A DNA stretch of 64,000 bases, taken from Streptomyces fumigatiscleroticus. Its GTDB lineage: Bacteria; Actinomycetota; Actinomycetes; Streptomycetales; Streptomycetaceae. Below are positions 1 through 7,703 of the stretch, piece after piece. Made by a program: the position numbers and the translations under genes. The notes beneath the pieces are model-generated. The model searched no databases. It had not been told where the DNA came from and saw nothing but the letters and a program-made list of their open reading frames with translations. The stretch is taken from positions 62,001-126,000 of the forward strand of contig NZ_BMQF01000006.1 in NCBI RefSeq assembly GCF_014647975.1, given 5' to 3'. The stretch's first letter is position 1. The number at the start of each line of letters is the position of its first letter.

Positions 1-141
1 CACCAGATGCAGATGCGGGCTGCCGCCGCACACACCGTCGGCGGCCTCCCAGTCGTAGGCGCTGAGGTGGGACAGGCCGACGGCACCGGGCAGCGGGTGC
101 GGGAGCACGGGCTCCGGCCTGTTCCCCGCGGGCTCGTTCAC
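1..141 (-). CDS. Cupin-like protein, N-terminal part only (runs off window)
   Basis: This is the first 47 codons of a minus-strand gene whose remainder lies left of position 1. It starts at a GTG (139-141) that overlaps the TGA of the DUF6807 gene in a GTGA arrangement, the usual sign of translational coupling. The visible peptide contains GAVGLSHLSAYDWEA and ends in a His-rich GGSPHLHLV stretch. That resembles the opening of a cupin beta-barrel in which histidines bind a metal, but too little is visible to be sure. As the third gene after an oxidoreductase and a DUF6807 gene, it probably belongs to the same sugar pathway. Confidence 0.5.
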   Translation of the reverse strand, partial: MNEPAGNRPEPVLPHPLPGAVGLSHLSAYDWEAADGVCGGSPHLHLV

Positions 142-1064
142 CACGGCAGGCCCTTCAGATACGTGTCGACGCGATGCGGCTCCCAGGCGCCGTCGGCGAC
201 GACGATCCGGTAGCGGTAGGCGAAGGACTCCCCCGGCTCCAGCGCGAACTCCTCGAAGAACGCCCAGGAGAACGCCACCGTCGGGATCGGCTCGGCGCGC
301 ACGAACCAGTGCGACTCGTGGATCGCGTCCTTCCCGTCCAGGTTCTCCGGCGCGTGCGCGAAGACCAGCGTGGAGTGCCCGTCGGTCTCGTCGTGCTCGG
401 CGGTGAAGGCCAGCCAGGGGCCCTGGGTGCCCATCAGCCTCCCGGCGCCGGTGCCGGCGTCCGGGGCGAAGGCGGTGCCGCCGGTGAAGTCGCGCGGCCC
501 CCGCCACTGGAGTCCCGTGTAGCCGGCCATCTCGCGGCCCGCGGTGGTCGGGGAGCCGAAGAGGAGGGGTTCGCCGCGGACGTTGGTGAGACGGATCGAC
601 CAGTCCAGCGCCCAGGCGCCGGCCTCCTCGTCCACCGAGTGGACGGTGATGCCGCGCTCCTCCCGCGCCCACTCGGCACCGCCGTTGGCGACCCAGGTGA
701 GGTCCTCGGCGAAGGCGAGCCGGCCGTCCTCGACCGTGAACGCGCCGAACCCGTCGTGCCGCATCGAGCCGATCCGCTCGGGCAGGGCCAGGTAGCCCTC
801 TCCGTGGACGTAGGAGTTGCCGCCCCAGAAGTTCTGCCCGGACAGGTGACTGGCCGTCATCTGCAGGCCCTTGTGCCAGCGGTGGTCGCTGGGGCGGTAG
901 CCCGTCACCGTGCGGCCGGCGAGGGTGCGCACCGGGTGGGCGTAGGGCTTGCGCGACTCGAACTCCTCGGGATCGGGACGGTAGACGTAGCGCAGGATCT
1001 CGGTGCCGTTCGCCGCGGTGACCGCGATGTGCTCGCCGTGGGTGTGGCTGACGCGGATGTTCAC
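138..1064 (-). CDS. DUF6807 (PmoA-like) family protein
   Basis: The protein has 308 residues and no signal peptide or membrane segment, so it is probably cytoplasmic. It carries DHRWHKG (about residues 60-66) followed by an Asn/Gly-rich FWGGNSYVHGEGYL stretch, as in DUF6807 proteins, which are thought to be beta-sandwich proteins of sugar or polyol catabolism; no reaction is established. The start is the GTG at 1062-1064 because it overlaps the TGA of the upstream oxidoreductase (GTGA). The longer open frame upstream is antisense-like noise inside that gene. The Gfo/Idh/MocA - DUF6807 - cupin order suggests one operon for an unusual sugar. The family call is fairly safe, the role is inferred. 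Confidence 0.8.
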   Translation of the reverse strand: MNIRVSHTHGEHIAVTAANGTEILRYVYRPDPEEFESRKPYAHPVRTLAGRTVTGYRPSDHRWHKGLQMTASHLSGQNFWGGNSYVHGEGYLALPERIGSMRHDGFGAFTVEDGRLAFAEDLTWVANGGAEWAREERGITVHSVDEEAGAWALDWSIRLTNVRGEPLLFGSPTTAGREMAGYTGLQWRGPRDFTGGTAFAPDAGTGAGRLMGTQGPWLAFTAEHDETDGHSTLVFAHAPENLDGKDAIHESHWFVRAEPIPTVAFSWAFFEEFALEPGESFAYRYRIVVADGAWEPHRVDTYLKGLPW

Positions 1065-2176
1065 GCGCGCTCCTTCGGGGCCCAGTCGGGGTGGTCGCCG
1101 TGCATGGCCGGGTAGAAGGGGTCGCCGGGTGCGATCTCGCCCGCGTGCACCGGCTGCCCGGTGAACGCGGCCTTGTACAGGGCGGCGGCGAACTCCAGGG
1201 TGGCGCGGGCCTCCGGGCCGCTGCCGGGCGGGCGGACGCCCGCGTCGTAGGCGTCGAGGAGGGCGCCGAGCTGGGCCGTGTGGGAGCTGGGCACGTCGTC
1301 GGCGGGGGTGGACCAGGCGGCGGCGCGCTCGGGGGCGACGTGCCGGGCCGGAGTGTAGGACCAGTCGTCGTTGCGGTGCCCGTAGAGGTGGGTGAGCTCG
1401 ACCGTGGCGTCGGCGCAGTCGATGCGGACGCGGCTCACCTCGTCCGGGGAGAGCACGCTGTTGACGACGGTGGCCAGGGCACCGTTCTCGAACCGTACGA
1501 GGGCCGTGGAGACGTCCTCGCTCTCGGTGTCGTGGACCAGGCGTGCCGCCATGGCCCGTACCTCCGCCCAGGGACCGAGCAGGTGCAGCAGCAGGTCGTA
1601 CTGGTGGATGCCGTGCCCCATGGTCGGGCCGCCGCCCTCGGTGGACCAACGGCCGCGCCACGGCACCGCGTAGTACGCGGCGTCCCGGTGCCAGGTGGTC
1701 TGGCAGTGCGCGACCAGCGGGGCGCCCAGCTCACCGCTCGCGATCAGTTCGCGGGCGTGCACGGCGCCGGAGCCGTAGCGGTGCTGGAAGACGACGGACG
1801 CGTAGGCCCCCGAGGCCTGCTCGGCGGCGGCGATGTCGTCGTACTCGGCGAGCGAGAGGCACAGCGGCTTCTCGCACAGCACCCAGGCGCCCGCCTTGAG
1901 GGCGGCCACCGTCTGTTCCCGGTGCAGGGCCGGCGGCGTGCCGATGAGGACGAGGTCGGGGCGTACGGCGTCCAGCATCGCGCTCGTCCCGGTGAACCCG
2001 GCGACCTCGCCGCCCGCGAGGTCGGCGAAGGCGTCGAGCCTGCTGAGGTCCACGTCGACGGCGGCGACCAGCTCCACCCGGTCGGCGTGGGCTCGGAGCG
2101 CGGGCAGATGACTGCCGCTGACGATGGCACCGGTGCCGATCACGGCGACGCGGCGGCGGGCGGGACGTGGGGCCAT
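1061..2176 (-). CDS. Gfo/Idh/MocA family NAD(P)-dependent oxidoreductase
   Basis: This 371-residue protein belongs to the Gfo/Idh/MocA family, which oxidises or reduces hydroxyl groups of sugars and cyclitols with NAD(P). The N-terminal Rossmann strand and loop read VAVIGTGAIVSG (about 10-21). The family EKP triad, with the catalytic lysine, is at 102-104. The substrate-side motif GHGIHQYD is at 187-194 and supplies the conserved histidine and aspartate. The ATG at 2174-2176 has GGAGGAGA just upstream. It is the first gene of a tightly overlapped operon and a LacI-type operator lies about 40 bp before the start, so expression is probably induced by a sugar. The substrate cannot be told from sequence. 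Confidence 0.9.
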   Translation of the reverse strand: MAPRPARRRVAVIGTGAIVSGSHLPALRAHADRVELVAAVDVDLSRLDAFADLAGGEVAGFTGTSAMLDAVRPDLVLIGTPPALHREQTVAALKAGAWVLCEKPLCLSLAEYDDIAAAEQASGAYASVVFQHRYGSGAVHARELIASGELGAPLVAHCQTTWHRDAAYYAVPWRGRWSTEGGGPTMGHGIHQYDLLLHLLGPWAEVRAMAARLVHDTESEDVSTALVRFENGALATVVNSVLSPDEVSRVRIDCADATVELTHLYGHRNDDWSYTPARHVAPERAAAWSTPADDVPSSHTAQLGALLDAYDAGVRPPGSGPEARATLEFAAALYKAAFTGQPVHAGEIAPGDPFYPAMHGDHPDWAPKERA

Positions 2177-2213
2177 GCGGTTCTCCTCCGACGGCCTGCG
2201 CAGAGGCCTCTCA

Positions 2214-2225
2214 GAAAGCGCTTAC
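2214..2225 (-). promoter_or_regulatory. LacI-type operator GAAAGCGCTTAC
   Basis: A site with the perfect palindromic core AAGCGCTT (2216-2223) lies about 40 bp before the ATG of the Gfo/Idh/MocA gene. The central CG with AAGC/GCTT arms is typical of LacI-family operators. No LacI gene is adjacent, so the repressor acts from elsewhere. The same core recurs at 26896-26903 and 50054-50061. Confidence 0.55.
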
Positions 2226-2501
2226 TCCCGGGTGACCTTAGGCCCGCGGCATGATCAGGACAACCCCCGCGCAGAGGACCGGGCGAGGACACGCGTGCTG
2301 CGCGGAGCACACCCGCGACGCCGGCGCACGCCCTCCACCCATGACGGCCCGCCCCGGACGGCCCGGCACCGCCCCGCCCCGCGAGACCCCCGCCGACCTG
2401 CGGCGTCCGCCCTGACGGAGCAGCACATCACGCCAGGTCGGGGGAGGTCACCGGCCATTCCGCCGGGTCCGCGGCTCCTTGCCCCGTCCCGGCAGGCCTC
2501 C

Positions 2502-2515
2502 TACCCTCTCTTTTG
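2502..2515 (+). promoter_or_regulatory. Leaderless promoter -10 box of the MFS gene
   Basis: TACCCT (2502-2507) ends seven nucleotides before the GTG at 2515, with no Shine-Dalgarno sequence between them. This fits a leaderless transcript starting at or next to the GTG and is the main reason for preferring that start over an in-frame TTG at 2479. The rest of the divergent region from 2177 shows only the LacI-type operator. Confidence 0.5.
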
Positions 2516-3723
2516 TGCCGCCAATAAACAAAGCCCGTTCGCACAGCGCCGTGCCGGGCAGCGCCCCCACCGACCTGACCCGACTCCGTATCGCGCTCAC
2601 CGTCTTCTTCGCCCTGGACGGCTTCGTCTTCGCCGGCTGGGTCGTGCGCATCCCCGCGATCAAGCACCAGACCGGCGCCTCCGCCAGCGCCCTGGGGCTG
2701 GCCCTCCTCGGGGTCTCCGCCGGGGCCGTCGTCACGATGATGCTCACCGGACGGCTCTGCCGCCGCTTCGGCAGCCATCCCGTCACGGTCGTCTGCGGCG
2801 TCCTCCTCTCCCTCACCGTGGCCCTTCCCCCGCTCACCCACTCCGCCCTCGCCCTCGGCGCCGTCCTGCTGCTGTTCGGGGCGGCGTACGGCGGGATCAA
2901 CGTGGCCTTCAACAGCGCCGCCGTCGACCTGGTGGCCGTACTGCGACGGCCGATCATGCCCAGCTTCCACGCGGCCTTCAGCCTGGGCGGCATGATCGGC
3001 TCGGGACTCGGCGGACTGGTCGCCGGCTCCCTCTCCCCCACCCGCCATCTGCTCGGCCTCACCGTCGTCGGACTGGTGGTGACGGCCGTCGCGGGGCGCA
3101 CCCTGCTGCGGTGCGAGCCGCCGGTACCACCGGAGCGCACGGACGCCGAGGACCAGCACCCGCGCCGCCTGGACACCCGTACCCGCGGACTGGTCACCGT
3201 CTTCGGGCTGATCGCCCTCTGCACCGCCTACGGCGAGGGAGCCCTGGCCGACTGGGGCGCCCTCCACCTCGAACAGGACCTGGACGCCTCCGCCGGTGCC
3301 GCCGCCGTCGGCTACTCCTGCTTCGCCCTGGCCATGACGCTCGGGCGGCTGACCGGGACGACGCTGCTGGAGCGGCTCGGCCGGACCCGGACGGTGGTCG
3401 CGGGCGGCTCCACCGCGGCGGCCGGGATGCTGCTCGGCGCGCTCGCCCCCTCGCTCTGGGCGGCTCTGCTCGGCTTCGCGGTCGCGGGGATCGGCCTCGC
3501 CAACCTCTTCCCGGTCGCCGTCGAGCGCGCGGGCGCGCTGGCCGGTCCCAGCGGGGTCGCCACCGCCTCCACGCTCGGCTACGGCGGCATGCTGCTCGGG
3601 CCGCCCGCGATCGGGTTCATGGCGGACTGGTTCTCGCTGCCCGCCGCGCTGACCAGCGTGGCCGTGCTGGCGGCGGTGGCCGCGGTCATCGGGGTCGCCA
3701 CGCGCCGGGTCGCGACCGGCTGA
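2515..3723 (+). CDS. MFS transporter, YbjJ-like
   Basis: A 402-residue integral membrane protein of the major facilitator superfamily with about twelve hydrophobic segments. The first helix carries FVFAGWVVRIPAIKHQTGAS, which resembles the YbjJ group of uncharacterised transporters. A charged LCRRFGSHP loop follows the second helix, as expected for the conserved MFS loop 2-3. A hydrophilic Asp/Arg-rich linker near the middle (PPERTDAEDQHPRR) separates the two six-helix halves. The GTG start follows a -10 box directly, so translation is probably leaderless. It is divergent from the sugar oxidoreductase operon, but nothing in the sequence shows what it carries or that the two are linked. Confidence 0.85.
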   Translation: MPPINKARSHSAVPGSAPTDLTRLRIALTVFFALDGFVFAGWVVRIPAIKHQTGASASALGLALLGVSAGAVVTMMLTGRLCRRFGSHPVTVVCGVLLSLTVALPPLTHSALALGAVLLLFGAAYGGINVAFNSAAVDLVAVLRRPIMPSFHAAFSLGGMIGSGLGGLVAGSLSPTRHLLGLTVVGLVVTAVAGRTLLRCEPPVPPERTDAEDQHPRRLDTRTRGLVTVFGLIALCTAYGEGALADWGALHLEQDLDASAGAAAVGYSCFALAMTLGRLTGTTLLERLGRTRTVVAGGSTAAAGMLLGALAPSLWAALLGFAVAGIGLANLFPVAVERAGALAGPSGVATASTLGYGGMLLGPPAIGFMADWFSLPAALTSVAVLAAVAAVIGVATRRVATG

Positions 3724-3725
3724 GC

Positions 3726-3742
3726 ACCGGGCCGGGCCCGGT
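3726..3742. terminator. Hairpin after the MFS gene
   Basis: ACCGGGCC and GGCCCGGT flank a single G three bases after the MFS stop codon. This 8-bp perfect stem is a plausible terminator of the type without a U-tract that is common in Streptomyces. Confidence 0.5.
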
Positions 3743-3822
3743 CCGCGGTGACGCCGCAAGTCACCGGGTCATCGTGCGGGAGAGCAGCGCGGGGGGGTGG
3801 GGCTGACCGGAGCCCGGCGGAG

Positions 3823-4325
3823 TGGCCGGGACCGGGCGGAGTGGCCGGGACCCGGCGGAGTGGCCGGGACCCGGCGGAGTGGCCGGAGCCCGGCGCAATG
3901 GCCGGGACCCGCGCAGTGATCGGGACCCGCGCGATGGTCCGGACCCGCGCAGTGATCGGGCCGGGCGGAGTGATCGGGCCGGGCGGAGTGATCGGGACCC
4001 GCGCGATGGTTGGGACCCGCGCGATGGTTGGGACCCGCGGTGGTTGGGACCGGCGGAATGGCCGGGACCGGCGCAGTGGTCGGACCCGGCGCAGTGATCG
4101 GGACCGGCACAGTGATCCGGACCGGCGCAGTGATCGGGACCGGCACAGTGATCCGGACCGGCGCAGTGATCGGGACCGGCACAGTGATCCGGACCGGCGC
4201 AGTGATCGGGACCGGCACAGTGATCCGGACCGGCGCAGTGATCGGGACCGGCGCAGTGATCCGGACCGGCGCAGTGATCGGGACCGGCGCGATGGCCGGG
4301 ACCCGGCGCGATGGCCGGGGACCCC
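3823..4325. repeat. 18-bp minisatellite of about 28 units
   Basis: About 500 bp consist of an 18-bp (sometimes 19-bp) unit such as GCAGTGATCGGGACCGGC. The left part is made of diverged units (AGTGGCCGGGACCCGGCG, GCGATGGTTGGGACCC and similar). The right part is a recent higher-order array in which GCAGTGATCGGGACCGGC alternates with ACAGTGATCCGGACCGGC, giving exact 36-bp periods at 4091, 4127, 4163, 4199 and 4235. Because 18 is a multiple of three, long open frames appear on both strands; these are artefacts. The array fills the gap between two plus-strand genes. Confidence 0.95.
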
Positions 4326-4381
4326 GCGCAGTGGTCGTCGCCCTTGTTCTCGACCGCACTCCATCCGGCACACTCGCCTCC

Positions 4382-5122
4382 ATGGAGACTGCCGAGTTCG
4401 TCGAAGTCCTCGACCGCGAGGGACAGTTGCTGGCCGAGGCCGCCGAGAAGGCGGGCTGTGCCGCCGTGGTGCCCACCTGCCCCGGCTGGCAGGTCCGGGA
4501 CCTGCTGCGGCACACGGGCATGGTGCACCGCTGGGCGGCGGCGTTCGTCGCCGAGGGGCACACCTCCCACCGGCCCGGCGGCGAGCTGCCCGACCTGGAC
4601 GGTCCGGCGCTGCTGGCCTGGTTCCGTCAGGGCCACCGGCAGCTCGTCGACACCCTCGCGAGCGCCCCGGCCGGCGTACGGTGCTGGCACCTGCTGCCCG
4701 CTCCGTCGCCGCTGGCGTCCTGGGCACGGCGGCAGGCGCACGAGACCACCGTGCACCGGGTCGACGCGGAGTCGGCCACGGGCGGCCCGTGGAGCGGTGT
4801 CGGCACCGGCTTCGCCCGGGACGGCATCGACGAGCTGCTGTGCGCCTTCCACGCCCGCCCGAAGAGCCGGGTGCGCAGCGCGGAGCCGCGGGTGCTGCGC
4901 GTGCGGGCGACGGACGCGGACGGCGCCGTGTGGACCGTACGGCTGTCCCAGGAGCCGCCCGCGACCGAGCGGAACGGCACGGGGGACGCCGACTGCGAGA
5001 TCGCCGGGCCCGCGGAGGAGCTGTACCTGTCCCTCTGGAACCGGCTGCCGTTCCCGGCCGTGACCGGGGACGCCTCCCTCGCCGCCCTGTGGCGCGAGAA
5101 CTCCGCCGTCACCTGGAGCTGA
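4382..5122 (+). CDS. Maleylpyruvate isomerase family mycothiol-dependent enzyme
   Basis: A 246-residue soluble protein of the DinB/MDMPI superfamily. It opens with a helix followed by VVPTCPGWQVRDLLRHTGMVHRW, the N-terminal signature of mycothiol-dependent maleylpyruvate isomerase-like proteins, where the histidines help bind a metal. The motif RRQAHETTVHRVDAE in the middle supplies the second metal-binding HExxVHRxD element. The C-terminal third, ending in a short WRENSAVTW tail, corresponds to the MDMPI C domain. No Shine-Dalgarno sequence is visible, so the ATG may be leaderless. The same frame stays open back through the minisatellite, giving a theoretical GAVIGT/GTVIRT extension, but the family starts at this ATG. 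Substrate unknown. Confidence 0.85.
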   Translation: METAEFVEVLDREGQLLAEAAEKAGCAAVVPTCPGWQVRDLLRHTGMVHRWAAAFVAEGHTSHRPGGELPDLDGPALLAWFRQGHRQLVDTLASAPAGVRCWHLLPAPSPLASWARRQAHETTVHRVDAESATGGPWSGVGTGFARDGIDELLCAFHARPKSRVRSAEPRVLRVRATDADGAVWTVRLSQEPPATERNGTGDADCEIAGPAEELYLSLWNRLPFPAVTGDASLAALWRENSAVTWS

Positions 5123-5133
5123 CGGCGCCGTCC

Positions 5134-5526
5134 TCAGCCGCCCAGCGTCCGGGTCAGCACCGCGCGCTGCACCGGCAGTACCTCGCCGTGCAGCGCGCGC
5201 CCCTTCGCCGTGAGCGCCACACGCACACCCCGCCGGTCCTCCGGGCACATGCCGCGCTCCACCAGCCCGTCCCTCTCCAGCCGGGCGATCAGCCGCGACA
5301 GCGCGCTCTGGCTGAGGTGGACCCGCTCGGAGATCTCCTGGACGCGACGGGAGCGGGAACCGTCCCCGGCCCGCCACTCGGCCAGCATGTCGAGCACCTC
5401 GAAGTCGCTGGCGCACAGGCCGTACCGGTGCAGTGCCCGGTCGAGCTCGCACTGCGTGCGCGCGTGCAGCGCCAGGATGTCCCGCCACTGGTCCACGAGC
5501 GCCTGTTCGGCCTTCTTCGCCACCAC
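5134..5526 (-). CDS. MarR family transcriptional regulator
   Basis: A 130-residue winged-helix protein. Helices ALHRYGLCASDFEVLDML lead into VQEISERVHLSQSALSRLIARLERDGLVER, the recognition helix, followed by the wing PEDRRGVRVALTAKGRAL. The conserved wing arginine pair and short dimerisation helices at both ends are typical of MarR repressors that sense small aromatic or oxidising ligands. It starts at a GTG. It faces away from the two-component operon and converges on the isomerase gene with 11 bp between the stops. No clear palindrome is visible in the 83 bp upstream, so its target is unknown. Confidence 0.88.
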   Translation of the reverse strand: MVAKKAEQALVDQWRDILALHARTQCELDRALHRYGLCASDFEVLDMLAEWRAGDGSRSRRVQEISERVHLSQSALSRLIARLERDGLVERGMCPEDRRGVRVALTAKGRALHGEVLPVQRAVLTRTLGG

Positions 5527-5609
5527 GGGCGCACCGTAGCAGAGGGGCGATCCGCCGTCGGCGCCCGGACCGCTCCGACGCAGCCGCCGGGCGCGGGCCG
5601 GACGGCGGC

Positions 5610-6275
5610 TCAGCCCAGCCAGCCCGGGCGTACCAGCCCCGATTCGTAGGCCAGCACGACCAGCTGGGCGCGGTCCCGGGCGCCGAGCTTCACCATCGTG
5701 CGGCTGACATGGGTCTTGGCCGTGAGGGGGCTGACGACCAGACGGCGGGCGATCTCGTCGTTGGACAGGCCGATGCCGACGAGGGCCATGACCTCGCGTT
5801 CCCGTTCGGTGAGCGCGGCCAGGGCATCGGCGGCGGCGGGTTCCTTGGACCGGGCCGCGAACTCGGCGATCAGCCGGCGGGTCACCGAAGGGGACAGCAG
5901 CGCGTCGCCGGCGACCACCGCCCGCACGGCGCGCAGGAGTTCGTCCGGCTCGGTGTGCTTGACCAGGAAGCCCGACGCCCCGGCACGGATCGCCTCGAAG
6001 ACGTACTCGTCCAGCTCGAAGGTGGTCAGCATGACCACCTTGACGTCCCGCAGCTCCGGTGCGGCGGTGATCCGGCGGGCGGCGGCCAGACCGTCGAGCA
6101 CGGGCATGCGGATGTCCATCAGGACGACGTCGGGCCGCAGTTCGCGGACGGCGGCCAGCGCCTCCTCGCCGTCGGCGGCCTCGCCCGCCACCTCGATGTC
6201 CGGCTGTGCGCCCAGCAGCGCCCCGAACCCGGCGCGCACCAGCGACTGGTCGTCGGCGAGCAGTACGCGGATCAC
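5610..6275 (-). CDS. NarL/LuxR-type response regulator
   Basis: A 221-residue response regulator. The receiver domain has the acidic pair D8-D9, the phosphoacceptor D54 in LMDIRMP, a threonine in MLTTFELDEY and a lysine in GFLVKHTEPDE. The C-terminal LuxR-type helix-turn-helix is LTEREREVMALVGIGLSNDE with the following THVSRTMVKL recognition helix. The GTG at 6273-6275 overlaps the stop of the histidine kinase (GTGA) and has GGGAGGAG just upstream, so the start is firm. It is the last gene of an MMPL exporter - kinase - regulator operon, and probably controls that exporter or cell-envelope genes. Confidence 0.93.
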   Translation of the reverse strand: MIRVLLADDQSLVRAGFGALLGAQPDIEVAGEAADGEEALAAVRELRPDVVLMDIRMPVLDGLAAARRITAAPELRDVKVVMLTTFELDEYVFEAIRAGASGFLVKHTEPDELLRAVRAVVAGDALLSPSVTRRLIAEFAARSKEPAAADALAALTEREREVMALVGIGLSNDEIARRLVVSPLTAKTHVSRTMVKLGARDRAQLVVLAYESGLVRPGWLG

Positions 6276-7660
6276 CGCTCCTCCCTTCCGGCGGCCGGCG
6301 GCCGGCCCTCCCCTGTCTTCGCTCCGGCGTTCAGCGGCAGCCGGGCCAGCACCCGGAAGCCGCCGCCGGAACGCGGGCCCGCCTCGATCGTGCCACCGAG
6401 CGCGGCGGCCCGTTCCCGCATCCCGGCCAGCCCGTTGCCGCTGCCGCCCGCGTCGGCACCGGTCGGGGGCCCGTCGTCGTCGACGCACAGCCGCAGCGCC
6501 CCGCCCTCCCGGCCGAGGCGCACGCGCGCGTGCCGCGAACCCGAGTGCCGTACGACATTGGTGAGGGCCTCCTGGACGATACGGAAGGCGGCGAGGTCGG
6601 TGCCGGGCGGCAGGGCCGGCGTCTCCCCCTCGACCTCGACCGTGAGGCCGGCGGCGGCCGCCTGCGTCACCAGCTCGGGCAGCCGGCCGAGCCCGGGCGC
6701 CGGCGCGCGCGGCGCGTCACCGGGTGCCCGGAGCGTGTCCAGCACCTGGCGCACCTCGCCGAGCGCCTCCTTGCTCTTGGCCTTGATGGTGGTGAGCGCC
6801 GTGCGCGCCTGCTCGGGGTCGGTGTCCAGGAGCGCCAGACCCACCCCCGCCTGCACATTGATGACGGAGATGCTGTGCGCGAGGACGTCGTGCAGTTCGC
6901 GGGCGATGCGCAGCCGCTCGGCGTCCGCGCGCCGCCGGGCCGCCTGCGCCCGCTCGGCCCGCTCCCGCGCCCGCTGCTCGCGTCGCGCCCGGGCCAGTTC
7001 CGACAGCGCCGCGATCGCCACCACCCAGGTGGCGATCAGGAGCTCCTGGCCCCAGGAGGCGGCGCTGTCCCCGGGCGGTGGCAGCCACCGGTGGAGCCAG
7101 TGCGCCACCAGCACCTGCCCGGCCCACAGCGCGCCCATCGCCGCCCAGGCCGCCTGGCGGTGCCCGGCGACGACCGCGCCGAAGCAGGCCACGGCGACGG
7201 TCAGGAACACCGGCCCGTACGGGTAGCCGGCCGCCAGATGGACCAGGACGACCGCCGCCGTGCCGAACGCGACGGCCCTCGGGTACCGCTGCCGCCACAG
7301 CAGCAGACCGCTCGCCAGCAGCAGCAGTACGTGCGCCGAGACGTCCGGCGCGACCCGCTCGCCCTCCTCCGCGGCACGGGCGGCGACATGCGAGCCGGCC
7401 AGCACGACGACCGTCGTCAGCACCGTGGAACGCCAGGGCCACCGGGAGCCGCGCTCCGCCTCGCCCCAGTGCTCCCAATGCTCCCAGTGGTCCCGACGGC
7501 CCCAGTGGTTCCGGCGACCGTGACGATCCCGGCGACCCCGACGATCCGGGCGGCCCTGACGGTCCCGGCGGCCCCCGTGGTCCCGGTGGCCCGGCGGGCC
7601 CTGCCGCCACCACCGCGGCGGCCCTCCCCCGCGCACGTCCCGCTCCTCCATGGCCGTCAC
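6272..7660 (-). CDS. Sensor histidine kinase, HisKA_3 type
   Basis: A 462-residue membrane kinase. Residues 1-70 are a hydrophilic Arg/Gly/Asp/His/Trp-rich stretch with degenerate short repeats (RRDR, RRGR, HWEHWE). About five or six membrane segments follow (75-220). The dimerisation helix RIARELHDVLAHS carries the phosphorylated H257. The ATPase domain has the N box ALTNVVRHSG near 366-374 and GNGLAGMRER near 409. The sensor region is entirely membrane-embedded, typical of NarX-like actinobacterial kinases that sense envelope stress. The frame has two possible ATGs, three codons apart. It is 43 bp after the MMPL gene and overlaps the regulator. Confidence 0.92.
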   Translation of the reverse strand: MTAMEERDVRGGGPPRWWRQGPPGHRDHGGRRDRQGRPDRRGRRDRHGRRNHWGRRDHWEHWEHWGEAERGSRWPWRSTVLTTVVVLAGSHVAARAAEEGERVAPDVSAHVLLLLASGLLLWRQRYPRAVAFGTAAVVLVHLAAGYPYGPVFLTVAVACFGAVVAGHRQAAWAAMGALWAGQVLVAHWLHRWLPPPGDSAASWGQELLIATWVVAIAALSELARARREQRARERAERAQAARRRADAERLRIARELHDVLAHSISVINVQAGVGLALLDTDPEQARTALTTIKAKSKEALGEVRQVLDTLRAPGDAPRAPAPGLGRLPELVTQAAAAGLTVEVEGETPALPPGTDLAAFRIVQEALTNVVRHSGSRHARVRLGREGGALRLCVDDDGPPTGADAGGSGNGLAGMRERAAALGGTIEAGPRSGGGFRVLARLPLNAGAKTGEGRPPAAGREER

Positions 7661-7703
7661 GCTAGACGGCCCGGCCGACGGCGGCGTCAGCCGGGTGAGG
7701 TGA

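Noticed and set aside
3748..5649. Long open frames on both strands across the 18-bp minisatellite, such as 3748-5649 plus and 3761-5488 minus
   Set aside because: The repeat unit is a multiple of three without stop codons, so all frames stay open. The peptides are simple repeats and codon position GC does not fit a real gene.
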